Notes: generated from the letters alone by a model not told the origin. Shown: positions 1 to 8,177, counted from the stretch's first letter. The stretch is 24,972 nucleotides of DNA from JASBZA01 sp964345295 (GCA_964345295.1 CAYFQG010000019.1:1-24972); one strand, 5' to 3'. Program-made: numbers and translations.

Positions 1-209
1 GGTCTGGCATTTGCCCTAGCCAAAACTTCAGTTGCGACTCCTATTTGTGAGGACCAGATTTCCATGGGATCTTGCTCGACCCAACCCGGTTCAGGATAGA
101 ACTGAGAAAATTCCTTCTGTGAAATAGCCATGATTTTGGCCTTCTGATTAAAAAGAATAGCTCTGGCACTGGTGGTTCCCTCATCCAAGGCAAGAATATA
201 CTTTTTCAT
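1..209 (-). CDS. glpK: Glycerol kinase, N-terminal part (runs off window)
   Basis: Only the first 69 codons are visible; the gene continues past base 1. Glycerol kinase phosphorylates glycerol to glycerol-3-phosphate in the cytoplasm. The fragment starts MKKYILALDEGTTSARA, the phosphate-binding motif at the N-terminus of FGGY-family sugar kinases. It continues with a PEPGWVEQDPMEIW segment, which is typical of GlpK more than of xylulose or gluconate kinases. The ATG ends at 209 and is preceded by AGGAG about 8 bases upstream, so the start is secure. It is divergent from the DUF362 gene at 364. No feature ties it to the xylan genes, so it is read as a separate unit. A related FGGY kinase cannot be fully excluded from 69 residues. 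Confidence 0.85.
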   Translation of the reverse strand, partial: MKKYILALDEGTTSARAILFNQKAKIMAISQKEFSQFYPEPGWVEQDPMEIWSSQIGVATEVLARANAR

Positions 210-363
210 AAAGCTTCTCCTAGTCTTTCCGACAATAGTACTATCTTTAACAAGAGCTTATGTGTCATCTCCTTGTCATTTTAACGCTTTATCTAAGACT
301 ATGCTAAACTTAAAGCACTCTTAAAATTTTATCGCATTTTTATTTGATTCTGAGGAGGAGCCA

Positions 364-1470
364 GTGGCACAAGTCTATTTCACAAACTTTCGTACGACCT
401 TAGAAGAAAACATTCCGACTAAATTCAGTCGTTTGTTAAAAGAAACCGGCATAGAAAAAATTAACTGGGAAAAGAAATTTGCCGCTATCAAGATGCACTT
501 CGGAGAACCGGGAAACCTGTCCTACCTAAGGCCCAATTATGCTAAAGTCTTGGCTGATGCCATTAAGAAACAAGGCGGCCTCCCCTTCCTGACCGATTGC
601 AATACTCTTTATGTCGGCAGAAGGAAGAACGCTTTAGAGCACCTGGGTGCCGCTCAGGAAAACGGTTTTAATGTCTTTTCCACCGGCTGCCAGATTCTCA
701 TCGGCGACGGTCTCAAGGGTACGGACGAAGTCTTAGTCCCTTTGGACGGACCCAATATTAAACATATTCATGAGGCCAAAATCGGAGCCGCTATTATGGA
801 TGCGGATATTTTTGTCTCCCTCACCCACTTCAAAGGCCACGAATCCACCGGTTTCGGCGGCACCTTGAAAAACATCGGTATGGGCTGCGGGTCTAGAGCC
901 GGCAAGATGGAGATGCATTATTCCGGCAAGCCCGAAGTGAACCAAGACAATTGCGTGGCCTGTGCCAGCTGCTATAGAAATTGCGCCCACGGAGCCATCT
1001 CCTTCCCTAATAAAAAAGCTTTCATTGATACCGACAAGTGTGTCGGATGCGGCCGTTGTATCGGATCTTGTAACTACGATGCCATCCACCCTATCGATGG
1101 TAACAGCAATGTCATCTTGAACGAACGCATCGCCGAATACAGTTTGGCCGTTGTTCAGAACCGGCCCCACTTCCACGTCAGCATCATCCAGGATGTTTCT
1201 CCTTATTGTGACTGCCATGCCGAAAACGATGCCCCCATCGTACCCAATATCGGCATGCTGGCGTCTTTTGACCCCGTGGCCCTGGATCAGGCCTCGGCAG
1301 ACCTGGTGAACCGGGCTAAGCCTTTGGCCGACACAGTTCTATCCGAAAGCCCCGACCTCTACCACGACCACTTCAAGAACATCTTCCCCGAAACAGACTG
1401 GCAGTCCTGCCTGGACCACGCCGAAGCTATCGGCCTGGGTTCTCGCCAATACGACTTGGTAGAAATATAG
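364..1470 (+). CDS. DUF362 domain protein with two [4Fe-4S] ferredoxin motifs
   Basis: A 368-residue protein. The N-terminal two thirds match the DUF362 family, with IKMHFGEPGN near residue 42 and a FKGHESTGFGGTLKN segment near 156-170. Two bacterial ferredoxin clusters are inserted at Cys197, 200, 203, 207 and Cys226, 229, 232, 236. This is the usual layout of clostridial DUF362 iron-sulfur proteins, whose exact reaction is unknown; a cytoplasmic electron-transfer role is likely. No signal peptide or membrane segment is seen. The start is GTG at 364, chosen because GAGGAGG lies just upstream with proper spacing and no better ATG is near. It is followed by a strong terminator at 1493-1523. 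Family assignment is confident; function is not. Confidence 0.88.
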   Translation: MAQVYFTNFRTTLEENIPTKFSRLLKETGIEKINWEKKFAAIKMHFGEPGNLSYLRPNYAKVLADAIKKQGGLPFLTDCNTLYVGRRKNALEHLGAAQENGFNVFSTGCQILIGDGLKGTDEVLVPLDGPNIKHIHEAKIGAAIMDADIFVSLTHFKGHESTGFGGTLKNIGMGCGSRAGKMEMHYSGKPEVNQDNCVACASCYRNCAHGAISFPNKKAFIDTDKCVGCGRCIGSCNYDAIHPIDGNSNVILNERIAEYSLAVVQNRPHFHVSIIQDVSPYCDCHAENDAPIVPNIGMLASFDPVALDQASADLVNRAKPLADTVLSESPDLYHDHFKNIFPETDWQSCLDHAEAIGLGSRQYDLVEI

Positions 1471-1492
1471 ACAAAACCTAAATAGACCCAAC

Positions 1493-1523
1493 AAAAAAGG
1501 CTCGGACATCCGAGCCTTTTTTT
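1493..1523. terminator. Bidirectional intrinsic terminator
   Basis: A hairpin with perfect 8-base arms GGCTCGGA (1499-1506) and TCCGAGCC (1509-1516) is flanked by six A on the left and seven T (1517-1523) on the right. It therefore has a U-tract in both transcripts. It sits between the convergent DUF362 (+) and DUF3048 (-) genes and can end both. Confidence 0.93.
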
Positions 1524-1563
1524 ATCAAGCGATTAAATAAATTATGTATTTTTATTAGCTGTT

Positions 1564-2658
1564 CTAGGACACGAAATCGATATCCGCATCCAAGTCCACC
1601 ACCGATATCCAGGTCAAGCCGGGATTTAAAATCAAGGGCTCACCGTCTACAAAATACAAGGTAGGGGCCGTGGGGCTCTCCTTAGACCAGGTAATGGGCA
1701 CATATTGGCCTTGGCTATAGTAAAAGCCTTCACCGGAGCCAACTTGCTGAACAGCTCTGACATTGGGGTTTACTTCATCTTGGCCGTAAGCGGCAAATTG
1801 AATGATGAGGTTTTGAATCTCGATTGCTTCATTCGGATATTCATCCAAGGCCAACTTGTCGTTCCTATAAAGGAGCATGGCATCCGATTCCTTGTCAAAT
1901 TCAAATCGATTGACGAGCCCCGGCGTTGCCTGAACATCTACATAAGAAGCCTCTGTCCCGTCCGGAACCTCTACATTCGGATGATAGTAGTAAGGCGTGA
2001 ACTTGCTGGGATCGCCTTTGCCGGTGGCTTTGGCATAATCCATCAAAGTTTCCCAAGACGCATAGACATTATGGGGTGCCCACTTGCCGGTGGAGTTATT
2101 CCGCCACATGACATCGGACGATGTGTACATGCCGTCAACGTCACGGTAGGCTCCGTCCCTTAGAATCTGCGTCGCATGGCTGGAACCGCCGACATGGACA
2201 TAGAGCGGGTCAAACTCCTGCATACGTTCGATAAAGTAGGGCCTGGCCGAACGTACCGGTCCGATACTTTCCGGCTTTTGCGAATAGAACATGGCCAAAT
2301 AACGCGTATAGGTGCCCTCTACCCAGAACTCGAAAACATAATCGGCTTCGTTGAGACCGGCCTGCTGTCTGGCATCGGGGTGGTTATCGATCATGACACC
2401 GATAAAGGTCCCCTCATCACCTTCCGCGCTCTTCAAAGTGACCGCCTCTTCGTTCTTAGTCGTCGCAGGAGCTGCTGTTTCACTTTGAGTCGGAGCCTTT
2501 GTCGTTTCCGAGCTAAGTGTTGTCTCGGACGAAGTTGCCTCGCTCTCACTGGGCTTGGTTTTCTTACCGCAAGCGCTCAAAGTTCCTAAGGATAAGACGG
2601 CCGCAACCATTAGCGCTGCCGTTTTTAGACCTATTTGTTTTAGCTTTTTATTAAACAC
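1564..2658 (-). CDS. DUF3048 (YerB-type) lipoprotein
   Basis: A 364-residue predicted lipoprotein. A hydrophobic signal of about 20 residues ends in the lipobox LSAC with Cys30. A Ser/Thr/Glu-rich linker (about 31-72) is followed by the DUF3048 domain, recognisable from VMIDNHPDARQQAG (about 88) and IGPVRSARPYF (132-142). Homologues such as Bacillus YerB are membrane-anchored outside the cell; their biochemical role is not established. The start is GTG at 2658 with AGAGG about 7 bases upstream. An ATG two bases earlier (2660) is in another frame, and the next in-frame ATG would cut into the signal peptide. It converges with the DUF362 gene on a shared terminator and shows no link to the xylan genes. 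Confidence 0.88.
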   Translation of the reverse strand: MFNKKLKQIGLKTAALMVAAVLSLGTLSACGKKTKPSESEATSSETTLSSETTKAPTQSETAAPATTKNEEAVTLKSAEGDEGTFIGVMIDNHPDARQQAGLNEADYVFEFWVEGTYTRYLAMFYSQKPESIGPVRSARPYFIERMQEFDPLYVHVGGSSHATQILRDGAYRDVDGMYTSSDVMWRNNSTGKWAPHNVYASWETLMDYAKATGKGDPSKFTPYYYHPNVEVPDGTEASYVDVQATPGLVNRFEFDKESDAMLLYRNDKLALDEYPNEAIEIQNLIIQFAAYGQDEVNPNVRAVQQVGSGEGFYYSQGQYVPITWSKESPTAPTLYFVDGEPLILNPGLTWISVVDLDADIDFVS

Positions 2659-2692
2659 ATGGATACCTCTTAGTTCGCTTAATTCAAACGTA

Positions 2693-2720
2693 ATATTAGC
2701 ATTATCCGCTTTATAAGCAA
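2693..2720 (-). promoter_or_regulatory. Candidate promoter of the DUF3048 gene
   Basis: Read on the minus strand, TTGCTT (2715-2720) is followed after 16 bases by TAATAT (2693-2698), about 35 bases before the GTG start. Both boxes are only partial matches to the vegetative consensus. Confidence 0.3.
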
Positions 2721-2882
2721 GTAGGGGACCGGCTCATGAGAGATGGCCCTCTAAATTTGCATCTGCACTTTGTAGAAAATTCTATAGTCAAGCGGTAATC
2801 AGCCGGCCTTTGCTTCTTCAGGAAACCTTCCTTGCGTATCCGTTCATAAACAAGATGAAGCCTTGCCTCTCTATGTCTGAGG

Positions 2883-2911
2883 TTTTCAATCTGGGGCCAA
2901 ACCTATACAAT
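2883..2911 (+). promoter_or_regulatory. Candidate promoter of the first AraC gene
   Basis: TTTTCA (2883-2888), a 17-base spacer and TACAAT (2906-2911) give a reasonable sigma-A-type promoter. The predicted transcript starts near 2918, leaving a leader of about 47 bases before the ATG at 2965. Confidence 0.45.
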
Positions 2912-2964
2912 AATCAGCATCAAGATTTATATCGAATCAAACCGAATCGGATGGAGGACTTTTC

Positions 2965-3960
2965 ATGAAAGAAGTTGAGGTTATCGGCTATAGCCGCCAG
3001 GCTCAGATTAACGTCTTCTTAAACCGCATTCGTTATCGCATGCCACACTTTCATAATGTTTTGGAGTTGAGCTTAAGTTTGGAAGAAAGCTCGGAGTGGA
3101 CCATCCTGGGCCAAAACCGGCGCATCCGCCCGGGCGATATCGTTCTTTTAAATCCCAACCAGCTTCACGAAATCCACGCACCTCAGGAGGCTTGCCTAAA
3201 CCTTTATATCCAATTTCCGCCTTCACTTTTTACCCACACGGTTCCGGCCATGGTGGATATCCACTTCGATAAAACCATTATTCGCCCCGAAGACGGCCCC
3301 TATTATGAAAACTTGCGAGACCTCATTTTGGCCTTCTCGATCCTTTACTTACAAAAAGAAGAAACCTACCCCTTCTCTGCCATAAGTCTTTTTTATCTCA
3401 TCATGGACCAGTTAATTCAACACGTAGACCATCGTTTTCTGAGCCCTGAAGAAGCTTATAAGCAAAAAACCGAAGCAGACCGGATTTCTCGCCTGATGGA
3501 TTTTATTCAGGACGGCTACACACTTCCTATAAGGTTACAAGATTTTGCCGAGACCGAGGGCCTCTCTCTAAGCTACACCTCACGTTTTATAAAAGAAAAG
3601 ACCAACAAGACCTTCCAACACTTGGTAAAAGAATATCGCCTTATTCGGGCCCAGAACCTGCTCATTACGGGCAAATACAGCCTGACCGATTTGGCCTATC
3701 TGGCAGGCTTTTCCGACCTGCGCTATATGAGGGAAGCCTTTATGGAACTTTTGGGTACGACACCCGAAGCCTATGCCCTTTCTCCGGATGAAAAAAGCCG
3801 GCTGCCTTTTAATCAGGCAACCGACTCCTTTTCGATTGAACAAAAGCTTTCCAATGAAGAGGCCATCCGCTGTTTAAAGCCTTTACTGCCTAACGATAAG
3901 GACAAGTTGAGAAAAATACTGGAAGCCTATCTCATGCCTTATAGTCAAAATGAGGAATAG
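2965..3960 (+). CDS. AraC-family regulator with cupin-like sensor domain and C-terminal extension
   Basis: A 331-residue one-component regulator. Residues 1-100 form a cupin-like sugar-sensing domain (MPHFHNVLE at 26-34, RPGDIVLLNPNQLHEI around 55-70). Residues about 173-272 carry the two helix-turn-helix units of AraC/XylS proteins, ending in LAGFSDLRYMREAF and GTTPEAY. A further tail of about 60 residues follows the DNA-binding domain, which normally ends the protein; its role is unknown. ATG at 2965 has GGAGG seven bases upstream. The gene lies beside the beta-glucuronidase relic and GH3 gene on the opposite strand, and its 3' end overlaps the relic's stop by 29 bases. It is a likely local regulator of the glycosidase genes; the effector sugar cannot be read from sequence. 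Confidence 0.9.
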   Translation: MKEVEVIGYSRQAQINVFLNRIRYRMPHFHNVLELSLSLEESSEWTILGQNRRIRPGDIVLLNPNQLHEIHAPQEACLNLYIQFPPSLFTHTVPAMVDIHFDKTIIRPEDGPYYENLRDLILAFSILYLQKEETYPFSAISLFYLIMDQLIQHVDHRFLSPEEAYKQKTEADRISRLMDFIQDGYTLPIRLQDFAETEGLSLSYTSRFIKEKTNKTFQHLVKEYRLIRAQNLLITGKYSLTDLAYLAGFSDLRYMREAFMELLGTTPEAYALSPDEKSRLPFNQATDSFSIEQKLSNEEAIRCLKPLLPNDKDKLRKILEAYLMPYSQNEE

Positions 3961-4995
3961 CCTTCCACCGTTCTTCTAACCAGAAAGCGAGCATCTTGGG
4001 TTCACGATTACGGCTGAAAGCACCTTTTTTATTACCTTGTACTCTGGTGACACCGACTTTGGTCTCAAAGTCCGCAAAATTCCAAACCTGCTCACCGACC
4101 ACATAATCCTTACTATCCATAACCCGGGACATCATTTTAATCATATGAATCTGGTATTCTTCGGTAAAAGGAATTTGGTAGATAGAATGCAGGCCCGGCA
4201 CCGCATCCGCACCGTACTCTGTATAGATAACAGGCTTACCCGGAAACCGCTCGGCCCATTCTTCCAGTTCCCCTTCCATGGCCTGCTCGGCCTTTTTCAA
4301 GTCGCCGGGATAGTTATACCAGCCAAAGTATCGGTTCAAAATACGCCCTTGCCCCGTCCTGGTGCGTGGCGGCTTCATTGGCAATGGACCACATCACCAC
4401 CGAAGCATGGTTCTTGTCGCGGGCAATGAGTCTTTTTATACCGTCCTTATGGGCCGGCATNNNNNNNNNNNNNNNNNNNNNNNNNNNNNNNNNNNNNNNN
4501 NNNNNNNNNNNNNNNNNNNNNNNNNNNNNNNNNNNNNNNNNNNNNNNNNNNNNNNNNNNNGCCGGCATTTCATCAATCACGACAAAACCGAGCCGGTCTG
4601 CCAAATACATCATCTCTTCGGCATAAGGATAATGGGACGTCCTAAAGGAGTTGGCTCCCATTTTCTTCATCAGATGTAAATCGCAGACATTGACGGCCTG
4701 GTTGAAGCCCCTGCCGTTAATGTAAGAATCTTCGTGTTTACCGAAACCTTTAAAGTAAAAAGGCTTGCCGTTTATGAGGAATTTATTGTCCTTGACCTCC
4801 ACCGTTCGGATGCCATAGGGTTCGAAATATTCGTCCAGTAATTGATCGCCCCTAAATAAACTAAGCTTTATTTCATAGAGATAGGGGCTCATGGGTTCCC
4901 ACAAGTGCACGTAGGTGACGGGAATTTTCAGACGAACTTGGTCTTGGTCGTTCTCGCCTTTTCGTTCAATACCGGCGATTCTGTCGTTTGCTTCC
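3932..4995 (-). pseudogene. uidA: GH2 beta-glucuronidase relic (5'-truncated, gapped, frameshifted)
   Basis: The pieces match family GH2 beta-glucuronidases, which release glucuronic acid from the non-reducing end. From the 5' side: the end of the second beta-sandwich domain (VTYVHLWEP near 4905), the barrel start (GKPFYFKGFGKHED, RTSHYPYAEEM), the acid/base motif MWSIANEA, the nucleophile motif YTEYG and the carboxylate-reading GNKKG motif near the C-terminus. Three faults are visible. About the first 220-250 residues of the family are absent, and homology begins right at the GH3 stop. A 100-N gap interrupts the barrel at 4461-4560. Near 4332-4341 the frame changes and roughly 35 residues of the family are missing, so the two catalytic glutamates lie in different frames. 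No convincing start or ribosome site exists. It is either a decaying gene or an assembly fault around the gap; as written it cannot encode an active enzyme. Confidence 0.85.
4461..4560. other. Scaffold gap of 100 N
   Basis: Exactly 100 unknown bases lie inside the GH2 relic. The 8-base string GCCGGCAT occurs on both edges (4453-4460 and 4561-4568). The reading frame of the relic is kept across the gap as drawn. The family has roughly 30-37 residues here, so the length may be near true or may be a default filler. Confidence 0.97.
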
Positions 4996-7125
4996 TTAAC
5001 TCTCGACCTCCAAGACCAGTCCTTGTCCTGCCAAATCCTTACGAGCAGCGCCTAAAGGACTTACGTCCGGCTGGCCAAAGCCTACATAAAGCTTCCATTG
5101 TCCCTTAGGGCTAACGCTTTGGGCCTCGTCATTGACGACCCGGAAAGCCTTACCGTCCAGCTTTATGTGAACTGCTTTTTCTTCCCCGGCCTTAAGCGCA
5201 ACTTTTCGGAATGCTTTTAGTTCCGGATGGACCGGACCGAATTGCGGCGCTTTTACATAGACCTGGACCGTCTCTCGAATGTCGACATCGCTTTCGTTTT
5301 TCACCTGAACGCAAAGACTCCGGTCTTCCTTCCAATCGGCGGAAAGGACTTTGGCCTTACCGTAGGTCAAACCGAAGCCGAAAGGATAAAGCACACCTTG
5401 CGTGGCGAAGCGATAGGTTCTTTCGATCATAGAATAGTCTTTAAAATCCGGCAATTCATAATGCTCGCTATAGAAAGTGACAGGCAGTTTGCCCTCGGGC
5501 GAATGGTCTCCGAAGAGGATCTGGGCTATGGCCTTACCGCCTTGGGAGCCGGGGTACCAGCACTGCAAAATGGCGGAGGCTTTCTCGACATCTTGATCCA
5601 GAGCAACAGCGGAACCGGACATAATCAATAGGATCGTAGGCTTGTTATAAGAATAAATAGTCTCCAGGATCTCTCTTTGGATGCCGGGCAAGCCTAAATC
5701 CGGTTTGTCACCTGACGCAAATTGATTACCCTGGTCACCTTGTTCGCCTTCCAGACCGGGATCCAAACCGAAGCAGGCAATGATGACATCGGACGCTTGG
5801 CACACTGCCTGAACTTCACTCAGGCGGTCGTTGGCTTCAGCCAGGCCGGACATGCGGTCTTTATAAAGATGGCAACCCTCGGAGAAAAGAAGTCTGGTAT
5901 CCGTATCTGCCAGATAATCCTGCAGGCCGTCCAAGACTGTCCAATAACGCGAGGCCGTTCCCTCGTAATTGCCTTCCAAGGCCCTGATATTACGGGCATT
6001 GGGGCCGATCAGACCGATAGTCTTTTGCCCACCTTTGGCCAAAGGCAAGATACCGTCATTTTTCAGGAGGACCGGCACCTTCAGTGCAACTTCTAAGTTC
6101 TTCTCCCGGTGCTTGGGAGAATCGTTTACTGTCCATTCCAATTGATCATAGGAAACTTGGCCCTCTTCTTCGAAAAGACCCAGGAGCATGCGGGTGGTAA
6201 AGAGGCGAATCAGGGCCTGGTCTACTTTGGCCTCATCCAGCTTATCCGCAATAACCGCATCGACAGCATGGCCGTAGCAAGAACCGCAGTTAAGGTCACA
6301 CCCGGCTTCAATAGACATGGCGGTTGCATCTACCGGATTGTCAACCAGGCGGTGGAACTTGAAAATATCGGCTATGGCCCAGCAGTCCGAAACCACATGG
6401 CCTTCGAAACCCCACTTGTCGCGGAGGACGTCTTGCAAGAGATAGGGGCTGGCCGAACAGGCAAAACCGTTGACTCGATTATAGGCACTCATGACCGACT
6501 CCACGTTTGCTTCTTCAACACAGGCTTGGAAGGCCGGAAAATAGGTTTCTTCTAAATCCTTATCGGAAACGACCGCATCGAATTCATGACGCAAGTCCTC
6601 GGGCCCCGAATAGCAGGCGAAATGCTTGGCACATGCGGCTGTTTTCAGATAGGTCGGGTCATCGCCTTGGAGGCCTCGGATAAACTCCACGGCCAGGTCC
6701 GAGGTCAAGACCGGGTCTTCTCCGTAGGTTTCCTGGCCCCTGCCCCATCTGGGATCGCGGAAAATATTGATGTTGGGAGACCAGATTGTCAGGCCCTTAT
6801 AGATATCCCGATCACCCAGCTTTGAAAAGGTGTTGTAGCGAGCCCTGGCTTCGGTGGAAATAATATCGCCTACTTCATACATCATATCGGTATCAAAAGA
6901 GGCCGCCAAACCGATGGCTTGGGGGAACATGGTTGCCACGCCGGCCCGAGCCACACCGTGCAAGCCTTCGGACCACCAGTTATAGGCAGGAATGCCCAGT
7001 CGCTCTATAGCCGGTGCCTTGTGTAAAAGCTGCGATGCTTTCTCGGTCAAGGTCATTTGGTCAACCAGCGCTTTGGCCCTGGCCTCAAAAGTCTTGCGGT
7101 CGCGGTGCTTAATTTTCTTGGTCAT
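4996..7125 (-). CDS. GH3 beta-xylosidase-type glycosidase
   Basis: A 709-residue family 3 glycoside hydrolase, probably a beta-xylosidase that frees xylose from xylo-oligosaccharides in the cytoplasm. The barrel domain has WWSEGLHGVARAG (50-62) and FPQAIGLAASFD, typical of the xylosidase/arabinofuranosidase branch. The nucleophile is Asp247 in VVSDCWAI, and AKHFACYSG (166-174) is the Lys-His substrate site. The alpha/beta sandwich follows (from LLKNDGILPL), with Glu459 in GLEGEQ as the likely acid/base, then a C-terminal FnIII-like domain. There is no signal peptide. A GTG at 7152 would add nine residues, but the ATG at 7125 has GGAGG six bases upstream and is preferred. It is divergent from the AraC gene at 7272, its likely regulator. 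A beta-glucosidase or mixed activity cannot be excluded. Confidence 0.9.
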   Translation of the reverse strand: MTKKIKHRDRKTFEARAKALVDQMTLTEKASQLLHKAPAIERLGIPAYNWWSEGLHGVARAGVATMFPQAIGLAASFDTDMMYEVGDIISTEARARYNTFSKLGDRDIYKGLTIWSPNINIFRDPRWGRGQETYGEDPVLTSDLAVEFIRGLQGDDPTYLKTAACAKHFACYSGPEDLRHEFDAVVSDKDLEETYFPAFQACVEEANVESVMSAYNRVNGFACSASPYLLQDVLRDKWGFEGHVVSDCWAIADIFKFHRLVDNPVDATAMSIEAGCDLNCGSCYGHAVDAVIADKLDEAKVDQALIRLFTTRMLLGLFEEEGQVSYDQLEWTVNDSPKHREKNLEVALKVPVLLKNDGILPLAKGGQKTIGLIGPNARNIRALEGNYEGTASRYWTVLDGLQDYLADTDTRLLFSEGCHLYKDRMSGLAEANDRLSEVQAVCQASDVIIACFGLDPGLEGEQGDQGNQFASGDKPDLGLPGIQREILETIYSYNKPTILLIMSGSAVALDQDVEKASAILQCWYPGSQGGKAIAQILFGDHSPEGKLPVTFYSEHYELPDFKDYSMIERTYRFATQGVLYPFGFGLTYGKAKVLSADWKEDRSLCVQVKNESDVDIRETVQVYVKAPQFGPVHPELKAFRKVALKAGEEKAVHIKLDGKAFRVVNDEAQSVSPKGQWKLYVGFGQPDVSPLGAARKDLAGQGLVLEVES

Positions 7126-7147
7126 AGTATGCCTCCATGGTATTTGA

Positions 7148-7167
7148 TACACTAAAGGTACACTAAA
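7148..7167. promoter_or_regulatory. Tandem direct repeat upstream of GH3, operator-like
   Basis: TACACTAAA occurs twice (7148-7156 and 7159-7167) with an 11-base period, about one helical turn, between the GH3 ribosome site and the divergent AraC gene. Short direct repeats on one helix face are a common form of AraC-family site; the assignment is inferred. Confidence 0.4.
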
Positions 7168-7202
7168 AAAAACACCGGAGCCTACATATCCTTGTTAGGA
7201 AA

Positions 7203-7231
7203 TCCCCAATTCTTGCTATTTGACTTGGGGA
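7203..7231. promoter_or_regulatory. Inverted repeat over the second AraC promoter
   Basis: Perfect 7-base arms TCCCCAA (7203-7209) and TTGGGGA (7225-7231) are separated by 15 bases, so arm centres lie 22 bases apart (two turns). The dyad encloses the candidate -35 box and ends just before the -10 box, a position suited to autoregulation. Confidence 0.4.
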
Positions 7232-7242
7232 GCTTCTATAAT
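7213..7242 (+). promoter_or_regulatory. Candidate promoter of the second AraC gene
   Basis: TTGCTA (7213-7218), an 18-base spacer and a perfect TATAAT (7237-7242) lie 30 bases upstream of the ATG at 7272. Confidence 0.55.
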
Positions 7243-7271
7243 AAAACCATTCCCCCTAGAAAGGACCCCTT

Positions 7272-8177
7272 ATGATCGAGAAATTAGACGGAACCATGGA
7301 AACCGTAAATTACTTCGGTTCTTCCCACGTGCGCATTTACCATAATGAGGAAAACGAAGCCTATCCCTTGCATTGGCACGCCGCTACGGAAGTCACCATG
7401 TGTCTGGAAGAGGACTATGCCTACGTGATCCAGGGCGATACGGTCCACATGGAGCGAGGCGATATTCTGTGGCTTCCCGCAGGTGTCTTGCATTCGATTG
7501 CGAACCCTGCCAACAACGGCTCCAGGCTTATCATCCTCTTCGATCCGTTGATTCTAAGCACCTTTTCCGAACTAAGTTCCATCTTATCCATGCTGTCGCC
7601 TTACTATCTGGTTTCGGCCAAAGACCCCGACGCCGGTGACATTCACAGCCTCTTGCAGGGAATCGCATCCGATATATTGGTATGTCAATTGGGCAAATCT
7701 AAATTTAAAGATGTCCTAATCAGTGCCAAAATCATAGAATTTGCCGCCCAGCTATCAAGCGCGGTCTTGGAAGATAAATTAAGTCCTAAACGAAACAAAG
7801 AAACTCAGGAAAAAGACTTGCCCCAGGCCCATCTGGCCGGCATCTACCATATCTGCGAATACATGCGCCAGCATTCGCATGAGGATTTAACGCTGGACCA
7901 TCTGGCTGACAAGTCCGGCTTTAGCAAATATTATTTTTCCAGGCTCTTTAAAAATTTCACCGGCATGAGTTTTATCGACTATCTGAACAACATCCGTATC
8001 GAAGAATTCGAGAAGTTAATTTTAGACCCCGAAGCCAGCATCACCGACACGGCCTTTGCGGTGGGCTTTAATTCGATTTCGTCTTTTAATAGGGTTTTTA
8101 AGAAAAAGAAGGGCCTTTCTCCCAGCGAGTACCTGAATTTGGCTCGTGATTATAAAGACCCTTCTCAACGTTTTTAG
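7272..8177 (+). CDS. AraC-family regulator, cupin sensor plus double HTH
   Basis: A 301-residue one-component regulator. The N-terminal cupin domain has PLHWHAATE (32-40) and a conserved ERGDILWLPAGVLHSI segment (61-76), the sugar-binding fold of AraC-like sensors. A poorly conserved helical linker (about 100-185) leads to the AraC DNA-binding domain at about 190-290, with LADKSGFSKYYFSRLFK and AVGFNSISSFNRVFKK as the two recognition units and GLSPSEYL at the end. The ATG at 7272 has AAAGGA just upstream. It is divergent from GH3 and convergent with aguA, with 18 bases between the stops. Position suggests control of the GH3 gene and perhaps the transporter-aguA operon; the inducer, possibly xylose or aldouronate, is inferred only. 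Confidence 0.92.
   Translation: MIEKLDGTMETVNYFGSSHVRIYHNEENEAYPLHWHAATEVTMCLEEDYAYVIQGDTVHMERGDILWLPAGVLHSIANPANNGSRLIILFDPLILSTFSELSSILSMLSPYYLVSAKDPDAGDIHSLLQGIASDILVCQLGKSKFKDVLISAKIIEFAAQLSSAVLEDKLSPKRNKETQEKDLPQAHLAGIYHICEYMRQHSHEDLTLDHLADKSGFSKYYFSRLFKNFTGMSFIDYLNNIRIEEFEKLILDPEASITDTAFAVGFNSISSFNRVFKKKKGLSPSEYLNLARDYKDPSQRF

Larger units (their letters stand above)
2659..2964. other. Divergent intergenic region between DUF3048 and AraC genes
   Basis: This 306-base stretch has no recognisable gene. It carries the candidate promoters listed separately for the lipoprotein (-) and the AraC gene (+). The hexamer CGAATC occurs twice ten bases apart (about 2934-2949), just upstream of the AraC ribosome site. 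No further structure was seen. Confidence 0.5.

Noticed and set aside
235..244. Perfect 10-base palindrome ATAGTACTAT upstream of glpK
   Set aside because: Palindromes this short are expected by chance many times in 25 kb, and nothing else supports an operator here.
733..1218. 161-codon frame on - opposite the DUF362 gene
   Set aside because: The + strand frame carries two ferredoxin motifs and a strong ribosome site; the antisense frame has neither motif nor context.
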